Shown here in pieces: positions 1 through 5,713 of a stretch of 6,184 nt of DNA; the first letter of the stretch is position 1; each line of letters opens with the position of its first letter. Source of the DNA: Jatrophihabitans sp. (lineage in GTDB: Bacteria; Actinomycetota; Actinomycetes; Mycobacteriales; Jatrophihabitantaceae); NCBI GenBank assembly GCA_025966255.1, contig JAOPVG010000424.1:1-6184 (forward strand), in the 5' to 3' direction. The translations under genes were made by a program, and so were the position numbers. The notes beneath the pieces were generated by a model. The model had not been told where the DNA came from, searched no databases, and worked only from the letters and a program-made list of their open reading frames with translations.

Positions 1-247
1 ACACCTCGACGTGCGTCAGGAACGCCTTGTCGACCATCTTCTGCACCGTCGCGCCGTCAGCCGAGCCCCCGTCGCCCGCGGCGCTGCTGCCGGCAGCCTT
101 GGTCGCACTGCCACCGCCGCCACCCGATCCGGAGGACGAACAGGCGCCGAGCAACAGTGCGATCGCAGCGGCGCCGGCGACAGTCCCGGCCAGCCGCCTC
201 CGGTTGGTGCGGGCGACTCTGCGCCGCACCTCGTCGATGTCGTTCAT
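1..247 (-). CDS. ABC transporter substrate-binding lipoprotein, N-terminal fragment
   Basis: The first 82 codons of a secreted lipoprotein whose remainder lies left of the window. The ATG at 247 follows GAGAGG with about 10 nt spacing. The product has an Arg-rich N-region (residues 8-18), a hydrophobic stretch (about 19-33) and a lipobox L33-G34-A35-C36, so Cys36 should be lipidated and the protein anchored outside the membrane. A Ser/Gly/Ala-rich linker (about 37-66) follows, then the start of a folded domain. Sugar-type ABC binding proteins commonly start this way. The function is inferred mainly from position: it lies 92 nt downstream of a ribose-type permease gene on the same strand. The ligand-binding domain is not visible, so ligand and subfamily are open. 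Another lipoprotein of the same operon is possible but less likely. Confidence 0.75.
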   Translation of the reverse strand, partial: MNDIDEVRRRVARTNRRRLAGTVAGAAAIALLLGACSSSGSGGGGGSATKAAGSSAAGDGGSADGATVQKMVDKAFLTHVEV

Positions 248-270
248 TTTGTCGGTTCCTCTCTCATACC

Positions 271-289
271 TTTGGCCCCCGTTGCCAAA
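271..289 (-). other. Intercistronic inverted repeat between permease and binding-protein genes
   Basis: TTTGGC (271-276) and GCCAAA (284-289) form perfect 6-bp arms around a 7-nt loop. It lies in the 92-nt gap after the permease stop and before the binding-protein RBS. Such hairpins often protect or partly separate transcripts so that the binding protein is made in excess over the permease. No T-run follows, so a full terminator is unlikely. The role is inference. Confidence 0.3.
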
Positions 290-339
290 TGGCGGGCGGG
301 ACGATGCGGACCTGCGTGGTCGTACGAGGCGCGAGGGAG

Positions 340-1407
340 CTACTTCTTGCGCGAGAACAATCGGCCGGTACGCCGGACCCGGAGATAGCCGAGGAAGGCG
401 AGGCCGAGGCCGAGCACGAGGCCCTGCGCGATCTGGGCCACTCCGGTCGAGTAGCCGCGCACCTGCAGGTCCTGGTTGAGGACCGCGATGAAGATGGCGC
501 CGAGCGCGATCCCGACCGGGCTGACCCGGCCGCCGGACAGGACCGCCCCCCCGAGCACGACCGCGACCACCGTGGCGAGCAGGTAGGGGTCGCCGAGCGT
601 GAGGTCAGGGCTGCCGATCTGCCCGGCCAGCAGCAGCGCGCCGAGCCCGCACACGACCGTCGCCAGCACCCACGCCGCGATGCGGTAACGCTTGGCCGCG
701 AGCCCGGCCAGGCTGGCCGCCCGCACCGACGCGCTGCTCGCGACCAGCTTGCGTCCGGCCGTCGTCAGGTTGAGCACCACGTAGAGCACCAGTACAAACG
801 CGACGGCGAGGATGAGGATCAGGCTCACGCCGCCGAAGTTCTTCGACGAGAAGTCATCGAGCGCCGGCGGCACGTTGGACACCGACGGCACCGGGCCGCG
901 ATAGAGACGCGTGATACCGCCGATCAACTGGCCAGTAGCCAGGGTGACTACGAGCGCGTTGAGCCCGAAGACCTCGACCAGCAGCCCGTTGACGATCCCG
1001 ATGACGACGCACGCGACGAGCACGGTCACGATCGCCTCGGCCAGACCACCGTTCTTGCCGTCGGAGGCCTTGAGGGTGATCGTGCCGACGAGCGTGATCG
1101 TCGCCGGGATGCTGAGGTCGATGCCGCCGGTCCCGATCACCACGCCTTGCGCGAGCGACATGAGGATCAGCACGCCGAGCACCGGCGTCACCGTCGACAG
1201 CGAGCTGCGACCCAGCAGATGCGTCCCGAGACCGAACTCGGAGACGAGCACCAGCGCGACGTCGACGACCAGGATGATCAGAAGGATGTTGGACATCCAC
1301 CGCCGACGGCTGAGCGGCGGCGACGTCGGGAGCACGGCGGTGCCGTAGGCGGCGTCGTCGGCAACCGCTGTGTGATCGGCCGGCCGGTCGCGCTCCGAGA
1401 CGTCCAC
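340..1407 (-). CDS. ABC transporter permease, ribose/xylose/AI-2 (RbsC-like, BPD_transp_2) family
   Basis: A 355-aa integral membrane protein that would form the channel of an importer for a sugar or related small polar compound. The start is a GTG at 1407, preceded by AAAGGAG with 5 nt spacing. After a hydrophilic N-terminus (1-37) there are about eight to ten hydrophobic segments, roughly at 40-57, 74-93, 101-113, 124-145, 148-165, 193-212, 243-262, 276-290, 296-311 and 323-342. The family signature GGIDLS is at 94-99. The cytoplasmic coupling loop (about 216-241, from TTAGRK) would contact the ATPase. The loop has SAS near 225-227 where many relatives have a Gly-Asn pair. Length is normal for the family. 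It is the first gene of a leftward operon with the lipoprotein gene; the partner ATPase is not in the window and is probably further left. The family call is firm; the substrate is unknown. Confidence 0.9.
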   Translation of the reverse strand: MDVSERDRPADHTAVADDAAYGTAVLPTSPPLSRRRWMSNILLIILVVDVALVLVSEFGLGTHLLGRSSLSTVTPVLGVLILMSLAQGVVIGTGGIDLSIPATITLVGTITLKASDGKNGGLAEAIVTVLVACVVIGIVNGLLVEVFGLNALVVTLATGQLIGGITRLYRGPVPSVSNVPPALDDFSSKNFGGVSLILILAVAFVLVLYVVLNLTTAGRKLVASSASVRAASLAGLAAKRYRIAAWVLATVVCGLGALLLAGQIGSPDLTLGDPYLLATVVAVVLGGAVLSGGRVSPVGIALGAIFIAVLNQDLQVRGYSTGVAQIAQGLVLGLGLAFLGYLRVRRTGRLFSRKK

Positions 1408-1434
1408 CGCTGCTCCTTTGCTGCGATCGGCATG

Positions 1435-1451
1435 CGACGTGGGTCACGTCG
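1435..1451. promoter_or_regulatory. Palindrome in the divergent control region, possible operator
   Basis: CGACGTG-GGT-CACGTCG has perfect 7-bp arms around a 3-bp centre. It lies 28-44 nt upstream of the permease GTG, downstream of the proposed permease -10 element, where a bound protein would block transcription. The ACGT core resembles many repressor half-sites. No regulator can be assigned. Confidence 0.35.
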
Positions 1452-1468
1452 GATGAGTGGTGGCGCAA

Positions 1469-1474
1469 ACGGTA
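1469..1474 (-). promoter_or_regulatory. Candidate -10 element of the permease operon
   Basis: On the minus strand this reads TACCGT, matching the actinobacterial TANNNT form. No good -35 hexamer lies 17 bp upstream, which suits an activator-dependent promoter. The 17-bp palindrome at 1497-1513 ends 22 bp upstream of it, the same spacing as in front of the SDR gene. A predicted start near 1462 gives a leader of about 55 nt. This is a short motif and the call rests on the shared spacing. Confidence 0.35.
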
Positions 1475-1496
1475 GGCATCAGGTGTTCGGCGACCC

Positions 1497-1513
1497 TGTC
1501 CCAATCTGGAACA
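1497..1513. promoter_or_regulatory. Candidate activator binding site, copy 1 (permease / LLM promoters)
   Basis: The plus strand reads TGTCCCAATCTGGAACA, an inverted repeat of 7-bp arms (6 of 7 paired) around ATC. With flanking CC/GG bases the symmetry extends over 1495-1515. It matches the copy in front of the regulator gene (4856-4872) at 13 of 17 positions. It lies 90-106 nt upstream of the permease start and 104-120 nt upstream of the LLM start, so it could serve both divergent genes. The likely binder is the GAF/Fis regulator encoded at 2969-4780; that link is inference. Confidence 0.5.
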
Positions 1514-1552
1514 GGTGCGAGGCAGTCGTTGCGCGTGCCGTTGTGACACAGC

Positions 1553-1566
1553 TGCACCCGCGTGCA
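1553..1566. promoter_or_regulatory. Inverted repeat TGCAC-N4-GTGCA upstream of the LLM gene
   Basis: TGCAC and GTGCA flank CCGC. The 14-mer is identical at 13 of 14 positions to the centre of the perfect 20-bp palindrome at 2929-2948. It lies 51-64 nt upstream of the LLM start codon. It may be an operator for a second, unidentified regulator, or part of an RNA leader hairpin. Confidence 0.3.
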
Positions 1567-1616
1567 CGGCCCTACGCTGCGGGTCGCGACCCCGCCGCCA
1601 CCTGCAGGAGGAAGCC

Positions 1617-2471
1617 ATGCGAGTAGGAATCTTCACCTTCTCGACCGACCGCGACATGTCACCCGCGCGCCTGGCTCGCGAGGTCGAGGATCGCGGCCTG
1701 GACGACCTGATGTTCACCGAGCACTCGCACATCCCGATCGCGCGCGAGACGGCCTATCCGGACGTGTACGGCGGCGGCGCGCTGCCCGACTTCTACCAAC
1801 GCACCTACGACCCGTTCGTTGCGTGTTCGTTCGCCGCCGCGGCCACGTCACGCATCCAGATCGGGACCGGTATCTGCCTGCTCGCGCTCCGCGATGCGGT
1901 GCACGCCGCGAAGGAGATCGCGTCCGTGGATCACTTGTCCGGCGGGCGTTTCGTGTTCGGGGTGGGCTTCGGGTGGAACGTCGACGAGTTCGCCACGCAC
2001 CAGGTGCCGTTCGCCGAGCGGCACGCGATCGTCGAGGACAAGGTCGCGCTCATGCGTCGACTGTGGAGCGACGACGTCGCGTCCTACGAGGGGCCGCACG
2101 TGCGCCTGCAGCCGAGCTGGGCCTGGCCCAAGCCGGCGCAGGAGAACGTGCCGGTACTGGTCGGCGGCAACGGCCCGCGCAGCATGCGGCACGCGGCGCG
2201 CTGGGCCGACGGGTGGTACCCGACGACGCTGGCCGGATACGCGTCACCGGCGGCCGCGGTGGCGCAGTTCCACGAGTTGCTCGAGCGCAACGGGCGCGAT
2301 CCGGCGGGCGTGCCGGTCGGCGTGGCCATCGGCACCATCGACGAGGCGACCCTGCACGCGTACCGCGAAGCCGGGCTCGAACGCGTCGACGTCGCGTGCG
2401 TGACCGGCAGCGACGACGAGATGCTCAGCCGCCTCGACGATCTGGTCAAGCTCCAACAGTCCCTGGCCTGA
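1617..2471 (+). CDS. LLM class oxidoreductase, probably F420-dependent (TIGR03619-like)
   Basis: A 284-aa cytoplasmic TIM-barrel enzyme of the bacterial luciferase-like superfamily. Actinobacterial members usually transfer hydride with coenzyme F420, less often FMN. The start ATG at 1617 follows AGGAGGAA with near-ideal spacing; in-frame sequence further upstream reads as non-coding. Visible landmarks are the first beta strand (RVGIFTF, 2-8), TEHSHIP (34-40), the strand and loop IQIGTGI (80-86), the diagnostic LSGGRFVFGVGFGWN (107-121), and PVLVGGNG (179-186) followed by ADGWYP (197-202). Length is typical. It is transcribed away from the permease operon across a shared 209-nt control region, and its stop is 18 nt from the convergent stop of the unknown small gene. 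Substrate unknown; cofactor inferred from the family and from the absence of any fused flavin-reductase domain. Confidence 0.88.
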   Translation: MRVGIFTFSTDRDMSPARLAREVEDRGLDDLMFTEHSHIPIARETAYPDVYGGGALPDFYQRTYDPFVACSFAAAATSRIQIGTGICLLALRDAVHAAKEIASVDHLSGGRFVFGVGFGWNVDEFATHQVPFAERHAIVEDKVALMRRLWSDDVASYEGPHVRLQPSWAWPKPAQENVPVLVGGNGPRSMRHAARWADGWYPTTLAGYASPAAAVAQFHELLERNGRDPAGVPVGVAIGTIDEATLHAYREAGLERVDVACVTGSDDEMLSRLDDLVKLQQSLA

Positions 2472-2473
2472 CC

Positions 2474-2500
2474 CCGCCCCCCTCGAGTCTCACCGGGCGG
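2474..2500. terminator. Weak hairpin between convergent genes
   Basis: CCGCCC (2474-2479) pairs with GGGCGG (2495-2500) across a 15-nt loop that itself contains CTCGAG. It spans the gap between the LLM stop and the stop of the minus-strand gene, slightly overlapping the latter. No T-run follows on either strand. It may slow readthrough in both directions; the large loop makes this weak. Confidence 0.22.
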
Positions 2501-2894
2501 TGGGCTCGATCTGGTCGCCGGTGGCGTGGACGACGGCCACCCGCAGCGCGTCCATCGACTCGACGTACCGGAACCCATCGGCGCCGCCCTGCAGCCGCGC
2601 CTCGAACTGCGTCGCCCAGTCGGCCGGCCGCGGCACCACGCTGTCGTCGGCGGCACCGCGCCGCAGCCAGTCGTTGGAGATCAGATAGTCCGCGCCGACC
2701 TGCTGCACGGCCGCTCCCGAGTCGAACAGCGCGAAGATGCTCTCCCCCGCCGACACGTCCGCGTCGACGTGGATGTGCGGCGGACTGGGGTCGTCGGCGC
2801 GCTCCAACCGGACGGACACCGACCGATCGGACTCGCGCCGCACGGAGATGATCAACGGGTATTCCTCCTCGATCCACACTTCTCGTGCGGTCAT
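2490..2894 (-). CDS. Small protein of unknown function downstream of the GAF regulator
   Basis: About 134 aa from the ATG at 2894; I recognise no family. The N-terminal half looks like antiparallel strands (EVWIEEEYPLIISV at 4-17, then SVSVRLERAD) and is acidic, with PPHIHVDAD near 38-46. The C-terminal half contains SNDWLRRG, ADWATQFEARL and a last segment near MDALRVAVVHATGDQI. There is no signal peptide or membrane segment, so it is likely soluble and cytoplasmic. Composition is protein-like and third positions are GC-rich, unlike the Arg-rich shadow frames around it. The start is unsure: the ATG has no Shine-Dalgarno, and in-frame GTGs at 2909 and 2942 are no better supported. It follows the regulator stop by about 74 nt, separated by a perfect palindrome, so it may be co-transcribed or have its own promoter. 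Confidence 0.6.
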   Translation of the reverse strand: MTAREVWIEEEYPLIISVRRESDRSVSVRLERADDPSPPHIHVDADVSAGESIFALFDSGAAVQQVGADYLISNDWLRRGAADDSVVPRPADWATQFEARLQGGADGFRYVESMDALRVAVVHATGDQIEPTAR

Positions 2895-2928
2895 CGTGGA
2901 GGACTGCACCGCCTTGCCGATGTCCCAT

Positions 2929-2948
2929 TCCTGCACGCGCGTGCAGGA
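2929..2948. repeat. Perfect 20-bp palindrome between the regulator and the unknown gene
   Basis: TCCTGCACGCGCGTGCAGGA equals its own reverse complement over all 20 bases. It starts 21 nt past the regulator stop and lies 35-54 nt upstream of the ATG at 2894. As RNA it gives an 8-bp stem with a CGCG loop, but no U-run follows on the minus strand, so it is not a classic terminator. A dimeric-repressor operator is equally possible, supported by the related repeat at 1553-1566 in front of the LLM gene. Confidence 0.6.
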
Positions 2949-2968
2949 GCCGACACCTTCCGGTGCGG

Positions 2969-4780
2969 CTACACGCCCGACGGTTCGAGATCGACGCGGT
3001 AGTGCCGCATCTTGCGGTAGAGCGTCGAGCGCGAGATGCCGAGCTGCTTGGCCATCTCGACCTTGTTGCCGTGCGTCGCGGTCACCATCTCCATGATCGC
3101 GTTCATCTCGAGCTGTTCCATGCGCGTCAGGGTGCGTCCGGTCGCGAACGCCCCGAGGCCGTCCGGCAGCAGATCCGGCGTGATCTCGTGCGCGTGCCCG
3201 GTGGCGGCGAGGCCGCGCACGACGTTCTCCAGCTGCCGGACGTTGCCCGGCCAGGGCGCGCGAGTCAGTGCGTGCAGCGCGCCGTGCGTGAACCGCAGCG
3301 GCGTCAGCCCGGCATAGCGATCGTTGAGCTGGCGCACGAGCTCCGGAATATCGTCGGCCCGATCGCGCAGTGGTGGGAGGTCGAGGGTCACCACGCCCAG
3401 CTGGTCGTGCAGGCGGCGCCGGTTGCCGTCGTCGACCCACGCCGTGGTCGGCAACGCGGTCGCGACGATGCGCAGTGCCGGCCGCTCGCGCGCGAGCGTC
3501 TCGAGATGGGCAGACAGCGCCGCGGCGACGACCGGACTCAGGCTGTCGACGTGGCGCAGGATCACCACGGCTGCCCCGGCCGGCGGCGCACTGTCGGCGA
3601 TCGACCGCGGCCAGCCCAGGTCGTCGGCCGGCACGGCCAGGCAGTCGATGACGGCGTGCGGCCGGTCTTCGAACATCGCCTTCGCCAGCTCCAGCTTGCC
3701 GGTCCCGGCCTCGCCGAGCAGGAGCAGCGGGACGTCCACGTCACGGTGCTCGGCCGCCCGCTGCCGCACCGCCTGCCAGACCGAGCTCGACCCGGGCAGC
3801 CGTGCCTCACCGACCGCCCACTTCTGCGGGACCACGCGCAGCGGCGCCGACGAACGGATCGTCGTCGGTTGCGGCGGACCCACCTCCAGCAGCGCACCGA
3901 CGAGCTTGTCGTCGAGCCGGATCGGCGTGTACGTGAACGAGCCGGAGTCGTGCGGCATGGTCAGCGCGACGGGACGGTAACTGCGGTTGGTCGCCGCGCC
4001 CTCACGGATCTGTTCCCAGATGTCGCGGTGGTCGAGCGAGCGCAGCACCGGGCTCACCTGTGCGCCAGCGAGCAGCACCTCGTCGCCCAGGACGGCGATC
4101 GCCCGCCCGGCCCGAGTGGCCATCAGGAACGCGTCGAGCAGCGCGCGCTCGCGGCGTGAGGACTGGTCCAGCAGCCGACTCTCGATCTCCTGTGCCGTCG
4201 TGGCGATGAGGGAGGTGAGCAGTGGGCTGGCCTCGGTCGCGTCCGAGTTCAGGGTCACGACGCCCTCGAACTTGCGCGAGAGCGGATTGAAGATCGGCGC
4301 TCCGACGCAGGTGAAGCCGACCAGCACCTCGGCGAAGTGCTCCGGGCCGACGATCAGGTGCGGCTTGCGGTCCTCGACAATCGAGCCGATGCCGTTTGTC
4401 CCGACCAGCTCCTCGGAGCCGGACGATCCGGAGTCGGACTGGATGCGGTCCATCATCGGCAGGATGCTCGTCTCCGGCGCCCACCGGCGCAGGATGCGGG
4501 CGTTGCGGTCCGCGACGAGCACACCGGCCTGCAGGCCGGACAGCTGCTGGGCCAGCCGCGAGAGAACCGGCTCGGCCGCCCGGCACAGGGCGCTGCCGGT
4601 GTTGACCTCGGCCTGGTACGGCAGGGCGTCGACCGAGGTCGAGGCCCCGCTCAGCCGCGAACGCCGCCACGACACGAGGATCTCGGGCCGGACCACGTCC
4701 GCATATCTGCGCTCCAGGTAACCGTCGGCCAGGAACTGATCCCGCGCATCGTGCACAAGGCGCGCCGTCGGTCCGTCCAT
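2969..4780 (-). CDS. GAF / degenerate AAA+ / Fis-type transcriptional regulator (AcoR-like)
   Basis: A 603-aa cytoplasmic DNA-binding regulator built like the acetoin regulator AcoR. The ATG at 4780 follows GGAGG by 4 nt; 42 codons of open frame further upstream include the control region and are not counted. Order: N-terminal helix region (about 5-75, with ILVSWRRSRLSG), GAF sensor domain (about 80-205, with LVGTNGIGS and VGPEHF), a PAS-like segment (about 210-300), the AAA+ core (about 330-540) and a Fis-type helix-turn-helix (about 550-595, GNKVEMAKQLGISRSTLYRK). Walker A GEAGTGK is intact (356-362), as are LRDRADDIPE (471-480) and PWPGNVRQLENV (509-520). The GAFTGA loop that contacts sigma-54 is missing, with only about 22 residues between C380 and G402. 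The Walker B acidic pair is replaced by Arg-His (LRHVDSL, 408-414). It therefore probably activates ordinary sigma-70-type polymerase, with ATP hydrolysis doubtful. Likely ligand: a small molecule bound by GAF, perhaps the transporter's substrate. It sits between the SDR gene and the unknown small gene on one strand. Confidence 0.92.
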   Translation of the reverse strand: MDGPTARLVHDARDQFLADGYLERRYADVVRPEILVSWRRSRLSGASTSVDALPYQAEVNTGSALCRAAEPVLSRLAQQLSGLQAGVLVADRNARILRRWAPETSILPMMDRIQSDSGSSGSEELVGTNGIGSIVEDRKPHLIVGPEHFAEVLVGFTCVGAPIFNPLSRKFEGVVTLNSDATEASPLLTSLIATTAQEIESRLLDQSSRRERALLDAFLMATRAGRAIAVLGDEVLLAGAQVSPVLRSLDHRDIWEQIREGAATNRSYRPVALTMPHDSGSFTYTPIRLDDKLVGALLEVGPPQPTTIRSSAPLRVVPQKWAVGEARLPGSSSVWQAVRQRAAEHRDVDVPLLLLGEAGTGKLELAKAMFEDRPHAVIDCLAVPADDLGWPRSIADSAPPAGAAVVILRHVDSLSPVVAAALSAHLETLARERPALRIVATALPTTAWVDDGNRRRLHDQLGVVTLDLPPLRDRADDIPELVRQLNDRYAGLTPLRFTHGALHALTRAPWPGNVRQLENVVRGLAATGHAHEITPDLLPDGLGAFATGRTLTRMEQLEMNAIMEMVTATHGNKVEMAKQLGISRSTLYRKMRHYRVDLEPSGV

Positions 4781-4830
4781 CACGCCTCCAAGTGGTGAGT
4801 TCGCCAGTGAACAAACTTCCCGGCCGAAGT

Positions 4831-4846
4831 GTGAGGCGCGCCTCAC
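4831..4846. promoter_or_regulatory. Perfect 16-bp palindrome upstream of the regulator gene
   Basis: GTGAGGCGCGCCTCAC is fully self-complementary with no spacer. It lies 51-66 nt upstream of the regulator ATG, between the 17-bp candidate activator site and the RBS, where a bound protein could repress. On the reverse strand an 11-base stretch across it, AGGTGAGGCGC, recurs on the plus strand at 5804-5814 upstream of the SDR gene. Binder unknown; autoregulation or a second regulator are both possible. Confidence 0.45.
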
Positions 4847-4855
4847 CTCGGTCTG

Positions 4856-4872
4856 TGTGTCAATGTGGGACA
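4856..4872. promoter_or_regulatory. Candidate activator binding site, copy 2 (regulator promoter)
   Basis: The plus strand reads TGTGTCAATGTGGGACA, matching 11 of 12 fixed positions of TGTnCCAnnnTGGnACA and 13 of 17 bases of the copy at 1497-1513. It lies 76-92 nt upstream of the regulator ATG and downstream of the SDR stop. The hexamer 22 bp downstream on the minus strand is CACACT, a poor -10 that keeps A at position 2 and T at position 6. This suggests the regulator controls its own gene. Confidence 0.48.
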
Positions 4873-4874
4873 GA

Positions 4875-4895
4875 TGGCGGGGGGACAAACCGCCA
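4875..4895 (-). terminator. Weak hairpin after the SDR gene
   Basis: TGGCGG (4875-4880) pairs with CCGCCA (4890-4895) around a 9-nt loop, 30 nt past the SDR stop codon. On the minus strand it is followed by TCTGTCCC, only slightly T-rich. It could partly end SDR transcripts before the regulator promoter. A short stem and large loop make it weak. Confidence 0.3.
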
Positions 4896-4924
4896 CACTC
4901 CCGCACATGTCCGGCTACGTCCGG

Positions 4925-5665
4925 TCAGGCGACGATCCAGCCGCCGTCCATGACGTACACGCCACCGTGCGCGAACATCGCCTTGTCGCTGGCGAGGAAC
5001 ACGGCCAGATTGGCGATCTCGTTCGGTTCGGCCCACCGGCCGGAGGGGGTGTTGGCGATCATGCCCTGAACGTGCTCGTCGTCGTCCAGCCCGGCGGTCA
5101 TGGCGGTCTTGGTCGCGCCGGGGCAGATCGCGTTGACCCGCACGCCGCGGGCGCCGAAGTTGAACGCCAGCTGCTTGGTCAGCCCGACGATGCCGTGCTT
5201 GGACGCGGTGTAGGCCGAGCCACCGCCGCCGGCGACGAAGGCGGAGATCGACGCAGTGTTGACGATCGCGCCGCTGCCCCGCTCGATCATGTTCGGCAGC
5301 ACCGCGCGCGCCATCCGGAACGGGCCGGTCAGGTTCGTCGCGATGATGTCGTCCCACAGTTCGTCCGACGTGTTCAGCGCGTCGGCGTAGTCGTCAAGGA
5401 TGCCGGCGTTGTTGCACAGCACGTCGACGCGGCCGTGGCGTTCGAGGACCTCGGCCACCGCACGGTCGACGTCGGCTCGGCGTCGCACGTCGGCGACGAC
5501 CGCCGACGCGTCACCGCCCAGCGACTCCGCGGTCTGCTTGGCCGCGTCGGCGTCCATGTCGAGCGCCGCAACCGTGGCGCCGGCCGCGGTGAACTCCTGC
5601 GCCATCGCGCGCCCGATGCCCGAACCGGCACCGGTGATCAGTACGACCTCATCGGTAAAGGGCAC
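4925..5665 (-). CDS. SDR family NAD(P)-dependent oxidoreductase (classical type)
   Basis: A 246-aa cytoplasmic Rossmann-fold dehydrogenase that would oxidise an alcohol or reduce a ketone with a nicotinamide cofactor. The start is GTG at 5665, after GGAGG with 6 nt spacing; a further ATG at 5731 would add 22 poorly structured residues and has no such support. Classical motifs are complete: TGAGSGIG (11-18) for cofactor binding, D36 at the end of the second strand (favouring NAD over NADP), NNAG (85-88), N111 in NLTGP, S139, Y152-x3-K156 as the catalytic set, and the CPGATKTAM loop (181-189). Length is typical. It is upstream of, and on the same strand as, the GAF regulator, and its promoter carries a weaker copy of the 17-bp motif. 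SDR sequences alone do not fix substrate; a dehydrogenase acting on the imported compound is the contextual guess. Confidence 0.92.
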   Translation of the reverse strand: MPFTDEVVLITGAGSGIGRAMAQEFTAAGATVAALDMDADAAKQTAESLGGDASAVVADVRRRADVDRAVAEVLERHGRVDVLCNNAGILDDYADALNTSDELWDDIIATNLTGPFRMARAVLPNMIERGSGAIVNTASISAFVAGGGGSAYTASKHGIVGLTKQLAFNFGARGVRVNAICPGATKTAMTAGLDDDEHVQGMIANTPSGRWAEPNEIANLAVFLASDKAMFAHGGVYVMDGGWIVA

Positions 5666-5685
5666 GGCCCACCTCCAGGACCCCG

Positions 5686-5691
5686 ACGCTA
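5686..5691 (-). promoter_or_regulatory. Candidate -10 element of the SDR gene
   Basis: On the minus strand this reads TAGCGT, fitting TANNNT, 20 nt upstream of the GTG start. The proposed start point near 5679 would give a leader of roughly 15 nt that just contains the RBS. No -35 consensus is present. The motif copy at 5714-5730 ends 22 bp upstream, as at the permease promoter. Confidence 0.38.
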
Positions 5692-5713
5692 GGTGCGCGT
5701 CGCCGCCCCGACC

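Noticed and set aside
157..1626. Long plus-strand open frame of 489 codons across the permease
   Set aside because: It mirrors the permease, is dominated by Arg, Asp and His in shadow-like runs, has no RBS, and crosses the divergent control region. The minus-strand frame gives a clear permease.
2446..2928. Minus-strand 160-codon frame overlapping the unknown small gene
   Set aside because: The product is Arg/Gly/Ala-rich without structure, and AGGA directly abuts the ATG. The other frame is balanced and ends cleanly just before the LLM stop.
2885..4159. Plus-strand 424-codon frame opposite the regulator
   Set aside because: A typical antisense shadow rich in Arg, Gln and His; the minus strand encodes well-conserved GAF, AAA+ and Fis motifs over the same bases.
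4781..4906. N-terminal extension of the regulator by 42 codons to an ATG at 4906
   Set aside because: It would translate through the perfect palindrome and the candidate activator site, and the ATG at 4780 has GGAGG at good spacing.
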